From contig OU744446.1 in NCBI GenBank assembly GCA_916610825.1, positions 14,876,538 through 14,940,537 of the forward strand: a stretch of DNA of 64,000 nucleotides. Reading direction: 5' to 3'. Both the position numbers and the translations under genes were made by a program. Shown one piece after another: positions 57,287 to 64,000 of the stretch (within the stretch, counting starts at the first letter, position 1; every line of letters starts with the position of its first letter). The DNA comes from Haliclystus octoradiatus (Eukaryota > Cnidaria > Staurozoa > Stauromedusae > Haliclystidae). The notes below the pieces were generated by a model. The model made no database searches, was not told where the DNA came from, and worked only from the letters and a program-made list of their open reading frames with translations.

Positions 57287-58785
57287 GTTTGTGCTACAAT
57301 TTACCCGTTTGAATAGGATTATGATGTACGGTTTAGATTATTCTCTTGTCCCTGCAAACACGTCACTGTATCCATGGACAGTTTGTGAAGTTTGCGAACA
57401 TTCATGAACTGTTCATTAGCATCTTCTAAATTGCTCAGGATCATTAAAATTAGACCATCTAACGCTTGTTAACTGTTTTACAGGGTTTGTTCTTTAAAAT
57501 AGAAATATGTTGTCTAAGTATGCAGTGTACTTTGATACACGTTTTGAAAAGGATAAGTTAATTCAAGTTAAGGCTGACAACGTTCTTATTTTTTTCAAAT
57601 TTGAGTTGTTCTCATTTATTTGTTAAATTACTGGACCAATCTGGAATTAAAAAGTTACCAAGGAGGTTTTGGAACTACACTACTGTATTTTTATTTGCGA
57701 AATTTAAATACAAGAAATATAAAATTTCCACCCACTCTTTGTCGTTAAGTTTGGGCCTTTTCTTGGGCTGAGTGGTTTCATAAAACAATAAAACGTGCAA
57801 CAGACTTGTAATCAGTTCCCTGTATTGCTCTTCACTGTTGGACAGACACTTCACTTGTACGTAAATGTTTTGTATTTTCTACAGATGTTTCACTTGTTGT
57901 ACCACTTTGCAATTCTCTCACCTTCATTACAACAATATTAATGGGTTCGTTCCTTGGTGAAGAGATCTCAAAAGGTGATATATATTCGTGTTTATATGCT
58001 TGCGCCGAGTTTTAAATGCTTAATGACTGCGATTGGCTTTAGCTGCAGATGAGATGATTTGATTACCCTTTGTCAGCCCCTTAAAATAATGAAATGCTAT
58101 ACAAATAGCCAAAACAGGAAATTATAATTTCCCAATTTTATCAGTACATGGAATGTGTGAATGAAGGTTTACCACACACTTTGCTGTGTTTGTATTCATA
58201 TTTAGAACATATCAAGGATCTGCTACGATTTCTTCTTGCAATTTGATTGGTTAATGCCAATAACGCCATTTCACCATAGCCAAGCTTGACCCCATCGATT
58301 TCAAGAAATTTATGAAAATACCAAACAGCCGATAATTTTTCAAATATAGCATTATAAACAGCAAGTAATTAAAAGTAAAAAGCAAATACAGTGAATATTT
58401 GAAGAGTCATACACAATTTCATTTTCTAAGCTGTTCAAAATAAATCAAATGGCTTGCAGGAGAAATATCTGAGCCATTAAACAAACATGTTTAAAGTGTA
58501 TAGAAACAAATTAACAATTTAAAAACAATTTGCATAACTTTTACTTTATTGATAATTGTGAAAACATAACATAACATAACATAACTTCATTTCATTAATA
58601 CATCCCCTTATATTTTAATGGCCAATTTTTTCAAGTTCCTAGATATAAGTAAAAACTAAATTACTGGCATTGAAAAGAAAGCTTTCGATTAACTACCGAA
58701 ACCAAAACATATAAGGCTAAAAAGAATCTACCGCTAAAATTTCAAATAATTAAACCACTTCTCTTAAAGTTAGCAGGTAATTTAT
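57287..58785. other. No gene recognised
   Basis: Contains a relative of the TTCATGAAC MITE (57354-57487) and a short GGTTTACCACAC...TTTGTATTCATATTTA segment (58165-58208) related to the hairpin at 63.3 kb. Confidence 0.45.
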
Positions 58786-59230
58786 CGGTAATTTTGTACC
58801 GTGGAACGTGAATATCTCTTTGATCTTCAGTTGATCAGTTTAGCTATAGCCTGATCAGGACTGATCACTTCGTGATCAAACTTTTGATATGAAAATTTTC
58901 GAAATTTGGTGTGGTTTAAAGGGGTGTGGGGGTCAGGACTACGGTAATTTTGTACCGTGGAACGTGAATATCTCTTTGATCTTCAGTTGATCAGTTTAGC
59001 TATAGCCTGATCAGGATTGATCACATCGTGATCAAACTTTTGACATGAAAATTTTCGAAATTGGGCGTGGTTAAGTGGGGTGGGGGGGCCAGGACTACGC
59101 TATAAATTGAGCCTAAAACGTGAATATTTCGTTGGTCGAAATTTGATCAGCAATATAAATGCCTGATCAGTACTTATGACAGCGTGATCAAACTTTTGAT
59201 ATGTAAATTTTCAAATTTGGTGGGGTTGAC
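58786..59230 (+). repeat. 156-bp tandem repeat rich in TGATCA
   Basis: Two close copies (from 58786 and 58942) and a third diverged one (from about 59098). Each holds several TGATCA palindromes spaced irregularly (TTGATCAG, CTGATCAGG, CTGATCACNTCGTGATCAAAC) and ends in a G-rich stretch. Confidence 0.85.
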
Positions 59231-59677
59231 TACGCCAGCCCCCCACAAAAAAAACGTTAATAACTGTAACGCTTTTGTTTGATCAGTCTTAAAAACACCT
59301 GCTCACAACTGATCAACTACTAATCAAAGTATTTATGATGATTTGGACAAAATTTGAAGAGGTGGGGGGCTTTTTGGTCCACAGGGAGGGCAAGGGGTGT
59401 GTCATTTGGCGAAATCCCCTCATCTATTAACAGCGTTTTATATTCTCGTCAATTCTTCAAATATTGCATGCGTCAGTATAATGGCAATGCTTTTCTTATC
59501 CAACACCGCTATTGCAAGGCCTTGTAATTTGAAGAAGTCTTGTATCATTGTATGGCATAAGCCCTCTGTCTGAACAACTTAAGGACAAGCGCAATGTCTG
59601 TCCACAACAACGCTTAATTCTTCCCTATTAACACCTGCACATGAACAGGACAGTTGAGTAAAACAATTGTTACTTAA
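59231..59677. other. No gene recognised
   Basis: More dispersed TGATCA motifs up to 59325, otherwise featureless. Confidence 0.4.
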
Positions 59678-59876
59678 AGGAGCAAAAATGACCGGCAGGC
59701 GCCACGCACTTAGGATCACGTGCACGCTTATTGTTATAACACAATGTTCATTGTTGACATGAATTTTATTACAAGTTAGGCCTGCGTATAACAATTGTTT
59801 CAAAGCGAGACGGTTGAATTACGCTAAGCATAAATTCAACTTGTACTCGCAGCGGTCGCCGGTCAATTTTGCCCCT
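59678..59876. mobile_element. TTAA-flanked MITE (piggyBac-like), 199 bp
   Basis: TTAA on both sides (59674-77, 59877-80); ends AGGAGCAAAAATGACCGGC and GCCGGTCAATTTTGCCCCT are inverted. A matching end (GCCGGTCAAAAATGCCCCTTTAAT) appears near 40970. Confidence 0.8.
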
Positions 59877-60450
59877 TTAAGGTCAAAAGCGTCATCTGCC
59901 CTTCTCGTGCCATCAAAATAAGAAGGGTTGACAAGACCGTTTTAAATTGCTTTGAGATAATTGCTGCTGTGCGGTAATAAATGCAATGAAAAGTTGTTGC
60001 TGTTGTAAATAGGGCGTCAAACAGCTGATAAGTTTAAAGCCATGTTACTGAAAGCAGATTTCGATAAGTGATAACCCCTGCGAAAAGCAGTTCAAGAGTT
60101 CAAATACTAATATTAAGCCTTACCATATACTGTTGTTCAAATTTTGGGGAAAGTGAATGATCGCAAATAGCGCACAAGTTATCTACATTAAATATCTCTT
60201 CTTATATGCGTCCAAATTAAAAAATCCTTCACACCATTCGTCATCATTTGAAAATGAAGGAGGAAAATGGAGATTGATTAGAAACATAAGTAGCACTCAA
60301 AGAACAAATTGATATTGAAAATAAAAATTTGAATATTGAATGTTTATAAATTGCTTATATTCAGAGTAGTATTGTTATTCATACAATGTAAAAAGCTGTG
60401 CAAAATATCTAAATTCAACAAGAGTGCAATGCACAATATCAAGAATAATA

Positions 60451-61099
60451 TTAAGAATAGTTTGTATACTTTAATTTTAGTGCTTTGATCTTTTTGATCC
60501 ACTTGGATCCATTACTGCAATCATCGATGCTCTTCTTTTTGCTGCGTTTGTGTGCAATTCGGGCACGCTTCTCTCCGGTAGCATGTAGGGCTTTCAATTC
60601 TAACTTACTTTCCACAGCTTTTTCTTGAACCTGGATTTTCTCTTTCTCCTGCTCCAGCCTTTTCTTTTCTTTATCTTGCTCCAGCTTGTTTTTGGCACAT
60701 GCCCCTCTAATCAAACGACACATCTTCACATTCACTGGCGTAGTTTTCGAGTTACATCGCTTAAAGCTTTGTACAGCACTTTTCTTTCCAGCCCTGATCG
60801 CATATTTCACTGTCTGTATGCTGGAGTAGGTCAGTATGGCCATTCGTGATGACTTTGCATCAATAACGTCCCCCATTACATTAAAAGAAGACTCAACCAA
60901 TGGTCCATGAAAGCAGGTTAATAAAGCATGTACCAATTGACAAATTAAGGGAAATTTTCCTCCTTTTGCAATTGTTGCCCACCAAATGTCAACTTTTATT
61001 TTAGTTTTATTTATTTCTGCTGCTGGATGTGCGGTAGTGCAAAATCTTTGACCCTCTCTGGCATATGCTTCCCGGTCACTGATGACAAGCAGGTTGATC
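60451..61099 (-). pseudogene. hAT-transposase C-terminal (dimerisation) exon
   Basis: Acceptor TATTTTGTAG then VISDREAYAREGQRF, and KVDIWWATIAKGGKFPLICQ ... GPLVESSFNVMGDVIDAKSS, which fits the C-terminal dimerisation region of hAT-type transposases (W..., then a P..ES.F motif). A long charged coiled tail (KKRLEQEKEKIQVQEKAVE) and a Lys-rich end follow, with a stop at 60451. The catalytic middle part is absent between this exon and the BED finger exon (only ~560 bp intervene). It may be a deleted transposase or a derived host gene. Confidence 0.6.
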
Positions 61100-61659
61100 C
61101 TACAAAATAGAAACAGTATGGTTGTTAGCATTCTCAAAATAAGGAATACTTTCTGAAATAAAAATTCGGGTTTAACTGGAGCTAATCATTGTACAGTACT
61201 TATTATATATTTTATAGCTTTTATAGTTTATCAAGTTAATATACTTAATTGCGATAGAAAGATTATATCAATAATCAAAGGTAAATTATATAATTACCGG
61301 TATTAAAATAAAGTACAATTTAAACAATACTATTTGGAATTTAAATTAAAGATTGGATGATCTTATAGATTACTGGTGACGCAGGATACTTTTTGATTGA
61401 TTAACGAGGCTAGTCTATTTTTCATAAGAACTATATAGTATATCTATATTATATGACTACATTGCGTAGAGTTAGCAAGAAGAGAGCAAGACTCAGATTG
61501 CAGTAAATTTGTGTAGCAAAATAATCTGTTATTGTTATTGACTTATCATGTTTCCTAAATTTCTTTTCAAGGCAAATTATCTGACGTAGTATCGCAGTGT
61601 AAAGAAGTACCGTATTGTTTATGATTATAAAAATATAGCAAATAGTAATTTAAACTCAC

Positions 61660-62084
61660 CGAATTTCCATATGATCCTAATGAAACATTTGTTGTCTTAC
61701 TCTTCAAAACGTCAATGTGTTTCTGTCTCCCTAAATGATTTACTATAGCTGCTTTTCCGCGGGAACCATAATTGATTACCTCATAACACCAATCACAGTA
61801 GGCGTTACCAGGTTTATCTATTTTATGGATAGAATCAGAAATGGACATCGAGACACTGATCTCGTCACCAGAGAATTCTTCGTGATATTAACGGTTATTT
61901 TCTCTTCAAGCCAATTAAAGTTCCATTTATTCTTTATGGTCTTATCAATTTCTGACGCACTGGCAACTTCCAAAGGTTTTAATTTATTAAACATTGCGTG
62001 ATTGCGTTTATTCTCAAAAAGAAATGAACTCAGTAAAATGAGTTTGTAGAGAAATTTTGTTTGCTCTAGACAGGGAAATGACAA
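61660..62084 (-). pseudogene. BED-type zinc finger exon, frameshifted
   Basis: The minus frame starts with EIDKTIKNKWNFNWLEEKI, then shifts frame near 61890 and continues IHKIDKPGNAYCDWCYEVI and AAIVNHLGRQKHIDVLKSK: a BED-like C-x2-C-x16-H-x5-H finger. It ends at a good donor, AATTCG|GTGAGT. BED fingers bind DNA in hAT transposases and ZBED proteins. The shift argues that this copy is dead, unless it is a sequence error. Confidence 0.65.
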
Positions 62085-63274
62085 ACCAAAGGTTAAGTTG
62101 ATTCTTTTGTATGCAACAATAGGCGAATAAACATCATTGAGGAGGAGGTTTCCGTAACAAAAAGGAGCACAAGAATAAATCGGAAATAATTATGAATTTC
62201 AGGTGCTCATTAGAAAGGTAGAACTAAAACAATAGATAATCTGATATACATTCTACAACTACTGTAAACTCTGAAAATTATTTAAAGTTATAATTGAAAT
62301 CGCTATTTAGATGTTGTTCACATGGCAACATTTATAGTGTTTATATATCAATTTCCGTATGGTTAGTTAAGGTTTACAGATTTTAATGTACTGCTTTCTC
62401 CTCCAATTTAATACGCGTTGTTTTGTTTCAGTATTGAATAATGAATCATCTGGATGTGCTACCATTCAGTTTCAGTGTACCTATTACTTCTGGTCTTGCT
62501 TTAGATTTGTGATTACAAATTAGATAAAGGGCGATTACAAAGAAGAGAAACGATTATGAAACAAAAATAAAACAATGGTGTCTAATTGCATGAAAAGCTA
62601 TATTTATATTTTTGTACATATATTGTGTAGATCACGCGCTTTTGACATTCACACAACAAAACAAATATCACTGAATCGTGACTCCTTTGAAAAGCGGCTA
62701 CTCTATGAAGTCAGAACAAATGACGTCATCATAAATTTAACGTAGAAACACATTACGGGTACCCCCCCTTGTTTTTTTTCTCTACTGAAAAAGGATAATT
62801 ACGAGAACAACCCAGAAGCTCAAAATTTCGAAATAGACGGAAATCTGCCGAAAGACGGAACTATTTTATGTCTGACTTTAACAAATCTAAATTCATTAAA
62901 ATCTTTTCCAGGGTCGACTGAAATGAGGTCTTGAATGTCATAACAGTATATCAGAAATAGCAATATATGGTATAGGACGTATCTTGTGCTTGCTGCTTGC
63001 TTCTCGATGTATGAATTGTATGGCCACGCTTGGTGTATTTTCAGATTGTGATTTGTTGTTTGAATTTGTGATATGATCTTTTCCAAGGGAATATATTTAC
63101 CCAAGCAAAATTTAATGAATAGTTCATGACACATTCATACATACGTTCATGAAATCATTTGTGTCGCCCAATTTTTCTCGTTTAGTGAATACAAATGCAA
63201 ACGTGGCAAGGTGACCCTTTAATCAAGTCCACATTCTCATTTCACTTATTAATGGATAGAGACATACAATGAAT
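62085..63274. other. No gene recognised
   Basis: AT-rich. One 104-codon minus ORF (62820-63134) has no motif. A short TTCATGAAC-type repeat lies at 63110-63155. Confidence 0.45.
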
Positions 63275-63464
63275 AAAGGGTTACCACATGCTTGCAAATG
63301 TTTGTATTCATATTTACTAAACGAGAAAATGTTGGGAGACACGAGTGAAGCATTAAAAATCACGAGCTCCGAGCAAGTGATTTTTAGCTTCCCGAGTGTC
63401 TCCCAACATTTTCTCGTTTAGTAAATATGAATACAAACATTTGCAAGCATGTGGTAACCCTTTT
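63275..63464. mobile_element. Hairpin element with ~90-bp arms
   Basis: AAAGGGTTACCACATGCTTGC...CTCGTTTAGTAAATATGAATAC form nearly perfect inverted arms around a ~10-base loop near 63365. Partial relatives at 63170-63220 and 58165-58208. Non-coding. Confidence 0.88.
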
Positions 63465-64000
63465 CTAAAATAAAACAAATGTCGGAATCTCATTCGACGG
63501 CGAATTTTCAATTCATGAATTTGCAATTTAAAATTCAATTTCAATTCTTAAACCATGAGGAAAGAGAATCCCACAACAAGATAGATATTGTTGAATAAAG
63601 AAAGACATACAACATCTGTAATATAAGCGGTACAATAGTTCTTTAGCAAGTTAATGCAGTAATTGTTATTTAAATGTTAGATTTACCTTGAAACAGCGAA
63701 GTAGCCTATAATTGTCTTTCATTCTGTGTTTTTATTTTGCATGTTACACGACCAATAACTCATTCACCCACGCCTTTCAATAAATATAAACATCTTGAGC
63801 TATATGTCGTTTTGTAAATCGTAGCCATTATTGAGATATTTATTGGATTGTTATCAAAAAGTTATAAATTCTGTATTTTTTCACAGATAAAACTTTTTGA
63901 AGCTTGCGGTTTTTCCCGGTTTTCGGAGCCATGTTTTACCCTAGGATCTTTCGACCAATCAGATCGCAGAAAACCTTCGTGATATTTTAGAACAATTGTT
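63465..64000. other. No gene recognised
   Basis: AT-rich end of the window with no supported feature. Confidence 0.4.

Noticed and set aside
62400..62520. Possible next TMEM234 exon reading SVPITSGLAL after a TTTCAG acceptor
   Set aside because: The phase does not fit exon 3 and the frame stops two codons later.

Overview
This is a eukaryotic (metazoan) nuclear window. It is AT-rich, with intron-split genes, canonical GT/AG splice sites, tRNA-derived SINEs, non-LTR retrotransposon pieces, and many non-autonomous DNA transposons. The frequent TAGGCCTA-type motifs and the gene families fit a marine invertebrate, perhaps a non-vertebrate deuterostome, but I cannot name the organism. There are no rRNA genes, CRISPR arrays, or bacterial operons.

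Layout. (1) 1-15.7 kb is a repeat-dense accessory block. It holds two inverted arrays of a 74-bp repeat, each next to a SINE copy (1-976 and 8.6-9.33 kb), a frameshifted RING-finger remnant, nested LINE pieces on the minus strand, a perfect (ATTTC)69 array, and three plus-strand reverse-transcriptase remnants. (2) 16.2-17.2 kb is an intronless class A GPCR gene (minus). (3) 17.5-48.8 kb is one long minus-strand transcription unit. Its downstream twelve exons encode TRAPPC12, the TPR subunit of TRAPPIII, and run to the expected C-terminus. Its upstream six exons encode a probably N-myristoylated EF-hand protein. The last EF-hand exon ends in the phase that the first TRAPPC12 exon needs, so the simplest splice chain gives an 882-residue EF-hand/TRAPPC12 fusion. 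Two adjacent genes remain possible, because the EF-hand exon reaches a stop if unspliced and an in-frame ATG lies just before the TRAPPC12 exon. (4) From about 49.0 kb a divergent plus-strand gene, TMEM234, starts roughly 220 bp from the EF-hand start codon; two solid exons and one tentative first exon are seen, and its last exons are missing. (5) 53.6-64 kb holds a degraded unidentified coding repeat, a TGATCA-rich tandem repeat, a BED-finger/hAT-dimerisation pseudogene, and hairpin elements.

The introns hold well-preserved transposon structures with readable target-site duplications (TSDs): three elements with 9-bp TSDs and TAGCC-like ends (one nested in another, which also holds a hAT element with an 8-bp TSD), two hAT-like relatives in opposite orientation, a CGTCCA-repeat element with an 8-bp TSD, two PIF/Harbinger-like elements that share one TTA target copy, a TTAA-flanked element, and a small CCCCTGYGAAAA family. 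The most interesting candidates are the EF-hand/TRAPPC12 chain, the chained TTA insertions, the nested 9-bp-TSD complex, the exact 456-bp tandem duplication, and the long ATTTC array.
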